64,000 nucleotides of DNA from Sideroxydans lithotrophicus ES-1 (lineage in GTDB: Bacteria > Pseudomonadota > Gammaproteobacteria > Burkholderiales > Gallionellaceae), in assembly GCF_000025705.1 (NCBI RefSeq), contig NC_013959.1, positions 1,045,063-1,109,062 on the forward strand. Reading direction: 5' to 3'. The number at the start of each line of letters is the position of its first letter. Within the stretch, counting starts at the first letter, position 1. Made by a program: the position numbers and the translations under genes. Under the pieces are notes generated by a model. The model was not told the origin of the DNA. It made no database searches and saw only the letters and a list, made by a program, of their open reading frames with translations. Below are positions 48,661 to 56,423 of this stretch, in pieces.

Positions 48661-48978
48661 CTACGCTAAGCAACGACAGCTTTGGCCGAGTTGCCGATCT
48701 GGCTGATTTTCGGCCGGAATAGCCCTTCGTGTATGGCAGCTTTAGCGAAGGCAATTTCGCAACTTGAGCTACTGCAATGTGCCAGTAGGAGACATTCGTC
48801 CCTCGCCCGTACTATTATGCATATGAGGAGCAATAAAATCGGGTGGCTTCAATGAATCAATTGCTTACCGAAAATATGCATCCACACTAATTTTGATGGT
48901 ACAGACCGGTGGGTCTGCCTAATAATTGTTAGCGTGCAAGACCTAGACTCGTTCGCAACAAACAGAGGAGCAGAAACC
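48661..48978. other. Gene-poor stretch before the RibD-like gene
   Basis: No supportable gene is seen. The end of the region (48906-48936) contains GGTGGGTCTGCCTAATAATTGTTAGC. This resembles the segment before the DUF1444 gene (50357-50382) and may be one diverged copy of an intergenic repeat. The ribosome binding site AGAGGAG (48964-48970) belongs to the RibD-like gene. Confidence 0.4.
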
Positions 48979-49569
48979 ATGAGAAAGATCATCGCAATTA
49001 CGCAGCTCACTGTCGACGGCGTTATGCAAGCGCCCGGTGACTCCGAGGAGGACCGGCGAAGCGGATTCACGCACGGAGGCTGGGCTATGCCATTCGTGGA
49101 CGACGACCTCAACATTGTCGAGACGGTCGAAATGTACGACCTGCTCTTGCGGCGCCGGACGTATGTGATATTTGCCGCATACTGGCCGTACCAGGACAAC
49201 CCGATTGCGGAGGCATTCAACAAGGCCACTAAGTATGTCGTGACCCGCACTCTCGATCAGCTCGACTGGAAGGAATCAAAGCGTATTGACGGTGATGTTA
49301 TTGATGAGATCCGCCGGTTAAAGGAGTCGGACGGCCCAGATTTGCATATTTGGGGTAGCGGAGAATTGCTCCAGACATTAATCTCAGCCGACCTCATCGA
49401 CGAGTTTCGCATCGCCGTTTTTCCAGTGGTGCTCGGCGAAGGAAAGCGGTTGTTCGAGAACGGTGTCCCGCCGCGCAATCTCACGCTGGTCGACACACGA
49501 AGCACGACTACGGGTGTTCTCGTCAACACGTACCATCCGGCTGGTTTCCTGCCAAAGGAGTCGGGATAG
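48979..49569 (+). CDS. Dihydrofolate reductase-like (RibD C-terminal domain) protein
   Basis: 196 residues. RibD_C/DHFR-fold pattern: MRKIIAITQLTVDGVMQAPG, LLLRRRTYVIFAAYWP, LHIWGSGELLQTLISADLID and FPVVLGEGKRLFENG. Such stand-alone proteins are NAD(P)H-dependent reductases of unknown substrate; true folate or riboflavin activity is not implied. ATG 48979 has SD AGAGGAG. It is the first gene of the small-gene array, and its base composition is more G+C-rich than the defence genes to the left. Confidence 0.82.
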   Translation: MRKIIAITQLTVDGVMQAPGDSEEDRRSGFTHGGWAMPFVDDDLNIVETVEMYDLLLRRRTYVIFAAYWPYQDNPIAEAFNKATKYVVTRTLDQLDWKESKRIDGDVIDEIRRLKESDGPDLHIWGSGELLQTLISADLIDEFRIAVFPVVLGEGKRLFENGVPPRNLTLVDTRSTTTGVLVNTYHPAGFLPKESG

Positions 49570-49587
49570 GCCTCCGATCATTGTGGC

Positions 49588-49710
49588 GCGTCGTGAGGGG
49601 CCGCTATCAGTGCGCGGTTTTTTCGATGCTCAAGTGGTCGCTTCCTGGCGGGCAAAATGGCAACATGAATTACCGCTGCGTGCCATCAACAGACCTCCGA
49701 CTTCGGAAAG
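49588..49710. repeat. Dispersed intergenic repeat, copy 1
   Basis: This stretch aligns with 54813-54930. Shared blocks include TTTTTTCGATGCTC, GCGGGCAAAATGG and AACATGAA, with only small gaps over roughly 110 bp. Read in the same phase both copies give a conserved peptide pattern FFDA..ASxRAKWxHExPxRA. They may therefore be remnants of one gene family. It occupies part of the 311-bp gap 49570-49880, whose remainder shows no gene. Confidence 0.6.
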
Positions 49711-49870
49711 TGGACGTCCGCTCTCCGCCGCATTGCTGCCAGTCGTAATTGCGAGGACAATCCGGCAATTGTCGGCCAAGAGTTATTCAGGAATGTCCTC
49801 CATTCAGCCATGGAGACTAATTGGATTCACGACGTCATGCACTTTATGAATGTATTTTTTCTTCAACTTC

Positions 49871-49877
49871 GTTAGGC
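49871..49877 (+). repeat. Integron-type core site (GTTAGGC) before a small gene
   Basis: GTTAGGC fits the cassette core GTTRRRY and is followed by ATC and the ATG at 49881. This GTTAGRC-ATC-ATG junction is typical of the left boundary of integron gene cassettes such as aadA. A single 7-mer is weak evidence, and the paired RYYYAAC site upstream was not found. Confidence 0.35.
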
Positions 49878-49880
49878 ATC

Positions 49881-50327
49881 ATGCGCAACCTCTCGGCTAA
49901 GCGAATTGTCGTGCTCATCTTCTGCGGCGTAATAGCGGCCTGGCTATGGGTCTGGCTGCTCGGCCTGTGGGCGGTATATGACACGCCCTTGCTTAAGCTC
50001 GGTCTACTTTCCGGGTTTACTGCCTTGTCTATCGGCGATATTTCAATGGCGCTGTTTGCCTTGTCTACCGCCGGGCTGTTCACAGCGCTTTTGTGCCTGT
50101 GGTCACGGCGTAGCTTGCTGCCGTCCGCGGTTGTTTCTGCTCTGGCTTTTTCGTTGGTCTTCCTTGTTCCTGCCCTCTTGGATACCGACGGCATTTCATT
50201 CTTGTCTTCCTTCACTGCACTGTGGCTATTTGTTGTGTTCTTTGGCCTGTGTGTGCTCTTAGCGTCCAAACTCCACAATGCAGCCAGGAATGGACGGACG
50301 CGTGTATCCTCCAGTTTAGATGTTTAA
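49881..50327 (+). CDS. Small hydrophobic membrane protein
   Basis: 148 residues, family not recognised. Four hydrophobic stretches are evident: about 9-32, 36-58, 62-80 (with RRS loop) and 85-130 divided by a short turn. The C terminus is basic (KLHNAARNGRTRVSSS). ATG 49881 is chosen because a GTTAGGC core-like site lies 3 bp upstream; the open frame extends to 49821 without an SD. Promoterless small genes like this are typical cassette cargo. Confidence 0.6.
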   Translation: MRNLSAKRIVVLIFCGVIAAWLWVWLLGLWAVYDTPLLKLGLLSGFTALSIGDISMALFALSTAGLFTALLCLWSRRSLLPSAVVSALAFSLVFLVPALLDTDGISFLSSFTALWLFVVFFGLCVLLASKLHNAARNGRTRVSSSLDV

Positions 50328-50390
50328 AATCATTTTTCTCGATTTTCAAAGTGCTGCCAGTGGGTCAGACTAATTACGGTTGAGTATGAT

Positions 50391-51239
50391 ATGAAACGCT
50401 TCCTTGCATCATTGATCTTCACCCTAGGCTTATCAAGCATTGCTACTGCCGCACCACTGTCTGCGGATCAATTCACTAAGGTTTTTGCAAAGGAGTTGAA
50501 AAAGGCTCAGCCAGCGATCAACCTTACTGTTAAGGGCGATCTGTTACTGATTATCAAAGACCCGGACGGAAAAGAGACCACCACATTTCTTAATAACGCC
50601 TATTCGCAATATCTTCTTGACCCCACAGCAGTTGATGAAATCCTAAAAAAATACATTACCTCATTTGTTGAAGCTACGGGGAAGTCGGCCCCTCTTGAAA
50701 GGACCCGCATCGTTCCAATTATCAAGGATCGGAATTGGATTGCAGAGATTAAAGAGTCCGTGAAGCAACGAGGTAGTAAGCAAGCCCCTGAAAACGTCTA
50801 TGAGGACTTCAATGAAGAACTTGTGATCCTCTACGCTGAAGACACGCCTACGAACATCACCTATTTCGCACCCAAGTCTCTTGATGAGATCGGAATATCT
50901 CGAAAGCAGTTGCGAACACTTTCTGTAGCAAACTTAACCAGACTAATTCCCAAGCCTCAAGTGGATGCCGGCCCTCTTGTATCAATGATCACGGTGGGCG
51001 GAAACTACGAGGCAAGCTTATTGCTTTTTGATGACCTATGGACCAATCTATCCAAAGCTAACGGTGAAATTGTTGTGGCTGTTCCTGCTCGTGATCTTCT
51101 TATGTTTACCGGGTCTCGCAATCAGCAAGGCTTGACCAAACTACGCGAACTCGCCACAAAATATGCAAAAGAATCTCCCTATCATCTTACCGACAAGCTT
51201 TTTGTTTACCGTAACGGGCACTTCGCTAGGTTCGAGTAA
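50391..51239 (+). CDS. DUF1444 family exported protein
   Basis: 282 residues with a signal peptide (KRFLASLIFTLGLSSIATA then A-PLSADQ). The body fits DUF1444 (YtpQ-like): LENTR-like block SAPLERTRIVPIIKDRNW, EELVILYAEDTPTNITYF and LSVANLTRLIP. Function is unknown. Unlike most family members this one is exported. ATG 50391 follows GTTGAGTATGAT, with no strong SD. Confidence 0.72.
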   Translation: MKRFLASLIFTLGLSSIATAAPLSADQFTKVFAKELKKAQPAINLTVKGDLLLIIKDPDGKETTTFLNNAYSQYLLDPTAVDEILKKYITSFVEATGKSAPLERTRIVPIIKDRNWIAEIKESVKQRGSKQAPENVYEDFNEELVILYAEDTPTNITYFAPKSLDEIGISRKQLRTLSVANLTRLIPKPQVDAGPLVSMITVGGNYEASLLLFDDLWTNLSKANGEIVVAVPARDLLMFTGSRNQQGLTKLRELATKYAKESPYHLTDKLFVYRNGHFARFE

Positions 51240-51247
51240 CTAACGGT

Positions 51248-51334
51248 GTCCGTTATGAATAGAACAGCAGTTGTTCGCTGGTAAGATGAACACTAGGCAG
51301 GATGCGGCCAGCGGGCGATCAATGATGATTTTCA
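51248..51334. repeat. Intergenic repeat upstream of the TPR gene (pair member 1)
   Basis: About 88 bp that align with 52264-52350. Shared blocks occur in the same order: TGTCCGTT, GATGAACA, TGCGGCC and TCAATNATNATTT. Each copy begins within 25 bp of the stop of the gene before it. The two copies thus bracket the TPR gene like recombination sites of a cassette. No canonical attC core was found in them. Confidence 0.55.
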
Positions 51335-51386
51335 TAATGGGCGCTTATTGCAGAGGTAAAGTCCAGATGGCATTTAAGGAAAGAAA

Positions 51387-52277
51387 GTGAACCTGTTTAA
51401 CCTAAACAAAAAACGAGCCCAGAAATACCATCAAGAAGCTCAGCATCTAAGCGATGCAGGCAAGGATTCCGAAGCAATTGAGCTGTACCTTAAGGCCATT
51501 GAACTCGATCCTGAAAAATCAGAAAGCTTCTATAACCTTGGCTTGATTTACAAGTATCGCAATGAATGGCTGTTGTCATTTGACTATAACAAACGAGCCA
51601 ACGAACTTGCTCCTGAGGATGAGGCCGCCAGATGGAACCTCGCCATCGCTGCAACAGCGCTAAGACAATGGGACATCGCACGGTTAGCTTGGAAGCAAAA
51701 TGGGATCGAGATTGAAGGTGACGATGGCCCAATCAATATGAATTTTGGCATTACTCCAGTAAGACTTAATCCTGATGGGGATGGCGAAGTAGTTTGGGGT
51801 ACTCGAATTGATCCCGCTCGTGTGCGAATTGATAGCATTCCTTACGCCGACTCAGGCTTTAAGTATGGAGATGTCGTGCTGAACGACGGTGCTCCCGTCG
51901 GCTATCGAAAGATTGGTGAGAGGGAATATTCGGTATTCAATGTTCTGGAGGTTTTTGAATCGTCAGAGTATGAAACATCGATTGCCTCCGTAGAAATCTT
52001 GCAAGAAGAAGACTTGCAGGAGTTGGAGAAAATATTTTCGGCTACTCCGCATAACTTTGAGGACTGGACAACGAATATTAGAAATATATGCAGGCAATGC
52101 AGTGAAGGCAGACCTCATGATCACCATGATGCAGAGCTAAAAAATGAATGGAGCGCCCAGAGAACGCTGGGAGTGGCAATATACAAAAACCAACATGTTT
52201 ATCAGTTGTTTGAAGATTGGCAGAAAAGAACTGGCGCAAAACTACTTTCATTGAAGAGCAGTGATGTCCGTTGTTAA
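51387..52277 (+). CDS. TPR-repeat protein
   Basis: 296 residues. N-terminal tetratricopeptide repeats (AIELYLKAIELDPEKSESFY; NLGLIYKYRNEWLLSFDYNK; ANELAPEDEAARWNLAIAA) cover about residues 15-100. The rest is an unrecognised acidic domain containing GVAIYKNQHVYQLFEDWQKR near the end. The GTG start at 51387 follows AAGGAAAGAAA. It is flanked by the 51248 and 52264 repeats. A protein-binding role is suggested by the TPRs only. Confidence 0.7.
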   Translation: MNLFNLNKKRAQKYHQEAQHLSDAGKDSEAIELYLKAIELDPEKSESFYNLGLIYKYRNEWLLSFDYNKRANELAPEDEAARWNLAIAATALRQWDIARLAWKQNGIEIEGDDGPINMNFGITPVRLNPDGDGEVVWGTRIDPARVRIDSIPYADSGFKYGDVVLNDGAPVGYRKIGEREYSVFNVLEVFESSEYETSIASVEILQEEDLQELEKIFSATPHNFEDWTTNIRNICRQCSEGRPHDHHDAELKNEWSAQRTLGVAIYKNQHVYQLFEDWQKRTGAKLLSLKSSDVRC

Positions 52278-52350
52278 ATGAGAAACAGACGTTGAGAAGT
52301 TCGATGAACATGGGGCGTAGTGCGGCCCACGGTCATTCAATAATAATTTG
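52264..52350. repeat. Intergenic repeat downstream of the TPR gene (pair member 2)
   Basis: Partner of 51248-51334. It overlaps the last codons of the TPR gene and ends 15 bp before the RraB-like gene. The tail (AGTGCGGCC..GGTCATTCAATAATAATTT at 52319-52350) also resembles weaker stretches at 50349-50380 and 53794-53828. This suggests a family of diverged spacers across the array. Confidence 0.5.
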
Positions 52351-52365
52351 GAACTCGTGTTCTCT

Positions 52366-52704
52366 ATGACAAATTCTAGAGTTTCGATGGATTGGCCTGC
52401 TGATGCAGATGGGGATGTGTTCCGGCGTCTTGAGTCCAATGGCTTCGATTTCAACAAAGACTACGCTGTTGACTACAACGTAGACTTTGAAACGTGGCCA
52501 CCTGTTCCGGCAGCGCTTAAGTTGCTGCGTGAGCAATATGGACAAATTGAAATATATGAGCCTGACGAAGACGGAGACGGGTACGTTCTTTTTACAATCC
52601 TCGGACGTGTCACATATGAGGGGGTTACATCAATTCAACGGAATACCAGCGCCATCATGCAACCTTATGGTGGTATTTGCGAAACATGGGGAGTCCTGCA
52701 CTAA
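52366..52704 (+). CDS. RraB-like (RNase E inhibitor domain) protein
   Basis: 112 residues matching the RraB/DUF1260 pattern: ADGDVFRRLESNGFDFNKDY, FETWPPVPAALKLLREQYG and SIQRNTSAIMQP. True RraB modulates RNase E in enterobacteria. Stand-alone homologues like this are common accessory genes, so the activity is uncertain. ATG 52366 is preferred to the in-frame TTG at 52348. A second RraB domain occurs at 53840-54583. Confidence 0.7.
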   Translation: MTNSRVSMDWPADADGDVFRRLESNGFDFNKDYAVDYNVDFETWPPVPAALKLLREQYGQIEIYEPDEDGDGYVLFTILGRVTYEGVTSIQRNTSAIMQPYGGICETWGVLH

Positions 52705-52865
52705 TGAGACCAACCCGTATTAAATAGTGGGGAACGAACGACTGTTTGCAGGTGATACGGACCTTCGCTAGAAGCGATGGCTGAAGGACGCAAAGCCAGT
52801 AACGCTCATTCGCCGAAAACCTCCAATTTGTGAGCATTAGTTGATTTTCTAGGGAAACAGCGAAA

Positions 52866-53441
52866 TTGATTACGTCAGAATTGGACAATTGTCCGCCAGA
52901 TGAAGTAAGGGAAGCATCCGAAATAGCTCGTCGTGCTTTGGCATTGTTTGGCGTAGTCGGATTAGGGTTAGGTGCCCCACACAGCGAAATATATTCGTGG
53001 CTAAGAGAAGAAAATCTGTGGGACGAACTATCCCCATCAGAGCTGGCTTACGTATCAGCTAAGGAACCGACTAGAAAGCAATCTATAGATGCGACGTGGA
53101 AGAGTGAAGCACTGGCCGTTCTACTTTGGTCACTGGAAAAGACGGAATATTTGCCTGCGATAACTGAGCAATGCGATACGTCTATCTTCCAAGAGTTGCT
53201 GCCGCCATACGCAAATATATCGCCGTCCGAGTTTATAGCGTCTGCAAAGCGCCGCCCCGATGACGTATTGATTGGAATGGCCGACGAACTCATGGATTAT
53301 CACTGGCAAGTACGTGATGCACAAATCCACTCCAAACCTACTGACCTTGATATTGAAATCATTCAAGAAAGGCATCATGCGATCAACTGGGTCATTGGAT
53401 ATGATGGCGCTCCATGGGATGACGTTACTACCGACACATAA
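52866..53441 (+). CDS. DUF4272 family protein
   Basis: 191 residues. Family hallmarks are ARRALALFGVVGL, WKSEALAVLLWSLEKTEYLP, DYHWQVRDAQ and the ending QERHHAINWVIGYDGAPWDD-VTTDT. Function is unknown. The start is TTG 52866; no in-frame ATG exists before the conserved part. A 161-bp spacer with a small hairpin (TCGCT-AGA-AGCGA near 52781) precedes it. The next gene starts 2 bp after the stop. Confidence 0.75.
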   Translation: MITSELDNCPPDEVREASEIARRALALFGVVGLGLGAPHSEIYSWLREENLWDELSPSELAYVSAKEPTRKQSIDATWKSEALAVLLWSLEKTEYLPAITEQCDTSIFQELLPPYANISPSEFIASAKRRPDDVLIGMADELMDYHWQVRDAQIHSKPTDLDIEIIQERHHAINWVIGYDGAPWDDVTTDT

Positions 53442-53443
53442 CT

Positions 53444-53785
53444 ATGAAACACTTTCTCTTCATATGTAGCCAGAACAGATTGCGGAGCCCTACGGCTGAG
53501 CAGGTTTTCTCTGATACTCCGGGAATCGAATGCTCGTCTGCAGGACTCAATAATGATGCGGAAAATCCAGTTACAGGCGAACTTATAGAATGGGCTGACT
53601 TGATCTTTGTAATGGAAAAGGCGCATCGCAACAAGTTATCATCAAAATTCAAGAACCATCTGGGACGCAAACGCGTCATTTGCCTGGATATTCCCGACGA
53701 ATATGAGTTCATGGATCCGATGCTCGTCCGTTTGCTTAAGGCAAAAATCACGCGTTTCCTCCCTGTGAATCATGCTCAAGGTTAA
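53444..53785 (+). CDS. Low-molecular-weight protein tyrosine phosphatase-like protein
   Basis: 113 residues. The P-loop region is FLFICSQNRLRSPTAEQVF, which matches the variant C-x5-R (C-S-Q-N-R-L-R) of small LMW-PTP-like accessory proteins. ADLIFVMEKAHRNKL follows, and the Asp loop appears as LDIPDEYEFMDP. It is shorter than classical LMW-PTPs (about 150). The start is ATG 53444, 2 bp after the DUF4272 gene, so the two are co-translated. Confidence 0.75.
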   Translation: MKHFLFICSQNRLRSPTAEQVFSDTPGIECSSAGLNNDAENPVTGELIEWADLIFVMEKAHRNKLSSKFKNHLGRKRVICLDIPDEYEFMDPMLVRLLKAKITRFLPVNHAQG

Positions 53786-53839
53786 GTGTACTAAGTGCGG
53801 TGGCATAGTTCACTCTCAAATAATAGATAGGTAGCATTC

Positions 53840-54583
53840 ATGACAGATGATTGGGATTTTTACTTTTTGAACGTCGACAACAAACCCGCTTCGATGTTTG
53901 TTGATTTGGGTGCGCATAGGTTGGCGCCTTATTCAGACTTATCGCACATGGCCTACATACGGTTAGAAATGAAGTCGCCACGAGATGACGGCTTGTCTAG
54001 CCAAGAAGAGTATGACTCGCTATTGTCTATTGAAAAGGCAATTGAAGCTCACCTAGTCGATGATGAGGCTGACTACCTTGGTCGCTGTACTACTAATTCA
54101 TGCCGGGACTTCTTCTTCTATATTGCGCAGCCGCAAAATTGGGCCGAAAGAGTCGCTAATTGCATGCGAGCATTCCCGACCTACCGGTACGAGGTAGGAA
54201 ACAGAGAAGACGCCGGTTGGTCAACTTACTTCTCATACCTTTACCCAAGCCCTTCTAATCGTCAAACTATCGAGAATCGTCGCGTTTGTGAAGCACTAGA
54301 ACGTAACGGCGACAAATTGCGCCAGTCTCGAGAGATTGACCACTGGTCGAGCTTCTCAGAAGCCGCCGGCAGACACGCCTTTGTCGTCGAAGCAATGCAA
54401 CTTGGATTTGCGGTACGTTCACTTTCAGAGCTGGATAAAGGAAATACCCGATATGTCGCCCAACTGTGGAGGACAGATATTCCGGCGCTTAATACCATTG
54501 ATGACGTGACTCTTCCACTCTTTAACCTCGCATACAAACATGGGGGCGAATACGATGGTTGGGAATCAATCGTTGTCACCTAA
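53840..54583 (+). CDS. DUF695 and RraB-like two-domain protein
   Basis: 247 residues. The N-terminal DUF695 domain (DDWDFYFLNVDNKPASMFVD..DGLSSQEEYDSL..LGRCTTNSCRDFFFYI) covers about residues 1-140. The C-terminal RraB-like domain (NRRVCEALERNGDKL..REIDHWSSF..MQLGFAVRSL) covers 150-247. Function is unknown; this pairing is a known accessory architecture. ATG 53840 follows GATAGGTAGC. It is the second RraB-domain gene in 2 kb. Confidence 0.75.
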   Translation: MTDDWDFYFLNVDNKPASMFVDLGAHRLAPYSDLSHMAYIRLEMKSPRDDGLSSQEEYDSLLSIEKAIEAHLVDDEADYLGRCTTNSCRDFFFYIAQPQNWAERVANCMRAFPTYRYEVGNREDAGWSTYFSYLYPSPSNRQTIENRRVCEALERNGDKLRQSREIDHWSSFSEAAGRHAFVVEAMQLGFAVRSLSELDKGNTRYVAQLWRTDIPALNTIDDVTLPLFNLAYKHGGEYDGWESIVVT

Positions 54584-54812
54584 GAAGTCAGCCACACAAA
54601 TCTGAGGAAGCAGGAACTTGCAGAACTGTGGGATGAGGTAAAGAACGAACAGAATCATTCGCATAAACTGTCCGCTTTAGGGAAGTCGCTATGTCCGTTA
54701 CGGTAAAGTAATTCAAGCTCACATATTCCCAGCAGATTGAAGGTCTGCTGCCCGCAGCAACGGTCGCTCAGAGGTTACACCTTGTAGGTCGGCAGTGGGT
54801 CGAATGCCGGAT
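54584..54812. other. Gene-free right margin of the island, left part
   Basis: No gene supported. A perfect 7-bp hairpin CAGCAGA/TCTGCTG with loop TTGAAGG lies at 54730-54750; no T-run follows. TATGTCCGTTACGGTAAAG at 54689-54707 recalls the opening of the 51248/52264 repeats. Confidence 0.4.
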
Positions 54813-54930
54813 GTCGCGTGAGACCGCTATCTGGAGCGCTGATTTTTTCGATGCTCCAGTGACTGCTTCCAGGCGGGCAAAATGGGAACATGAAATACCG
54901 CATCGTGCCAAGAACGGAACTTCAGCGATG
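54813..54930. repeat. Dispersed intergenic repeat, copy 2
   Basis: Second copy of the repeat at 49588-49710, same orientation, 5.2 kb away. An open frame of 77 codons runs through it (54811-55044). Only the repeat segment is shared with copy 1, so a functional protein is doubtful. The following 54931-55113 shows nothing beyond the 3' end of the minus-strand dnr gene. Confidence 0.6.
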
Positions 54931-55113
54931 CGCGACGACCTTCCACTTTTCGGCATAGCGGACTACGGCAATCTACCGAGATACATGTTGGTTCGAGCAG
55001 TATGGATGTCCGCTCCCGATTTCCCAAAGCTAGCTTTACAGTAGAATTACCACATAGTCTCAGATAGGTTAGTAATAGTTTTTCGAACTAAGACTCTATT
55101 TGTCTAAATCAAA

Positions 55114-55800
55114 TCACTCGTCGTAACTGCGCAATCTGGCAACATCCCGGATACATACATCCTTGCCCTCAACCGCAATCAATCCGGCATCGGACAGATT
55201 ACGCAGGATGCGTGAAAAAGTTTCCGGCGTGATGTTCAGATTGGAAGCGATCACGTTCTTGTTGGCCGACAGACTGACATGGACATCCAACCCTTCTTTT
55301 GTCCCATCCAACTCCTGCAGCAACAGATCGATCACACGCTGCGCCGGTGAGCGTAGCGAGATCGACTCAACGGTCTGGATCAGACGGTGCAAGCGAATGG
55401 AAAGTCCCGCCAGCATCTTGCGGCAAAAGTTCGGGTCGCTGTCGATACCGCCGACGATCACCTGCTTGCCGATATGCAGAACCATGCTGTCAGTCAGCGC
55501 CTGGGCATACACCGGGTACGGTTTGTCCATGAACATCACCGCCTCGCCGAAACTCTGGCCCGGACCGATCAGTTCCACCACTTTTTCGATGCCCTGCGGA
55601 GAAGTCAAAGCCAGCTTGACCCTGCCATGCATCACCACATAAAAACCGGTGCACGGATCGCCGCGCTGGAACAACACCTCGCCGCGCGCCAGACCAAGTT
55701 CGCGCGCTCCCCGGGCAATGCGTTCGATCTCATCGGGAGACATCTCACAGAACAGGGGCAGGTGTGCCAGAAAAGCGGGGATTTTCACTGGATTGGTCAA
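55114..55800 (-). CDS. dnr: Crp/Fnr-family regulator, Dnr/NnrR type
   Basis: 228 residues. An N-terminal cNMP-like beta-roll (VLFQRGDPCTGFYVVMHGRV; IGPGQSFGEAVMF) leads to a dimer helix and a C-terminal HTH with recognition helix TPETFSRILRNLSD. The E-x2-S-R residues are those that read TTGAT half-sites in FNR/Dnr proteins. It lacks the N-terminal Cys cluster of FNR, so NO sensing (probably through heme) rather than a 4Fe-4S cluster is likely. It faces away from the hemerythrin gene, and a TTGAT-N4-GTCAA box lies between them. It is the expected activator of the nor cluster. Confidence 0.85.
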   Translation of the reverse strand: MTNPVKIPAFLAHLPLFCEMSPDEIERIARGARELGLARGEVLFQRGDPCTGFYVVMHGRVKLALTSPQGIEKVVELIGPGQSFGEAVMFMDKPYPVYAQALTDSMVLHIGKQVIVGGIDSDPNFCRKMLAGLSIRLHRLIQTVESISLRSPAQRVIDLLLQELDGTKEGLDVHVSLSANKNVIASNLNITPETFSRILRNLSDAGLIAVEGKDVCIRDVARLRSYDE

Positions 55801-55894
55801 GACAGTTCCTCAGAGCCAGGGAACCCGATTATAAGGGCATGTGCGCCACAAATCGCCGCCCCTCGGGAAGATCGGATGAAATAGATCCGCGCCC

Positions 55895-55908
55895 TTGATT
55901 CCGGTCAA
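55895..55908. promoter_or_regulatory. FNR/Dnr-type box between dnr and the hemerythrin gene
   Basis: TTGATTCCGGTCAA: half-sites TTGAT and GTCAA with 4 bp between, one mismatch from TTGAT-N4-ATCAA. Its centre is 81 bp upstream of the hemerythrin ATG and 101 bp upstream of dnr, and may serve both. Confidence 0.75.
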
Positions 55909-55981
55909 GGCAATCCGCACCGCCCGCCCGCAGAATTCGTGCAGCCCAATCGGGCATACCATTCTGCGGGAGTTTCATTCA

Positions 55982-56419
55982 ATGACGACGATCAGCGATT
56001 ATCTTGGCACCGACCACAAGCATTGCGACGGACTATTCGCGGCAGCGGAAGAAGCCGTGGCCAAAGACAACTGGGATGACGCGGCAACTGGTTTTCGCAG
56101 TTTCTACAATGCACTGCTGCACCACTTTTCCATGGAAGAAGAGGTCATGTTTCCGGCCTTCGAATCCCGCACCGGCATGAGACAAGGACCGACCGCAGTG
56201 ATGCGTTCCGAACACAGCCAAATGTCAGGCCTGCTCAACCGCCTGCACGACGCCGTAACGCGCAAAGACGTGAACGCCTATCTGGGCGATGCCGACACGC
56301 TGCTCATCCTCATGCAGCAGCACAACGTAAAAGAAGAGCAGATGTTGTACCGGATGGCCGATCAGGCTTTGGTGAGCGAGCTGGACGAGGTGGTCGCGCG
56401 CATGCGCGCTGTGGCCTGA
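55982..56419 (+). CDS. Hemerythrin HHE-domain protein
   Basis: 145 residues. Helical non-heme di-iron protein with ligands in DYLGTDHKHCDGLF, LLHHFSMEEEVMFPAFE, MRSEHSQMSGLL and ILMQQHNVKEEQMLY. Relatives (DnrN/ScdA/YtfE group or simple hemerythrins) bind O2 or NO, or help repair iron-sulfur centres under nitrosative stress. It starts at ATG 55982 downstream of a Dnr-type box and heads a set with DUF2249 and an NnrS-like gene. Confidence 0.88.
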   Translation: MTTISDYLGTDHKHCDGLFAAAEEAVAKDNWDDAATGFRSFYNALLHHFSMEEEVMFPAFESRTGMRQGPTAVMRSEHSQMSGLLNRLHDAVTRKDVNAYLGDADTLLILMQQHNVKEEQMLYRMADQALVSELDEVVARMRAVA

Positions 56420-56423
56420 TGCA

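Noticed and set aside
48439-48669. 76-codon plus-strand frame after the metallopeptidase gene
   Set aside because: It overlaps the minus-strand frame with clear zinc-finger motifs, and its own translation looks random.
51240-52350. Canonical integron attC sites flanking the TPR gene
   Set aside because: No GTTRRRY/RYYYAAC core pair could be placed in either repeat, so they are reported only as repeats.
54811-55044. 77-codon plus-strand frame as a gene
   Set aside because: It has no recognisable domain, and only its repeat segment is shared with the other copy; it also has no clear ribosome binding site.
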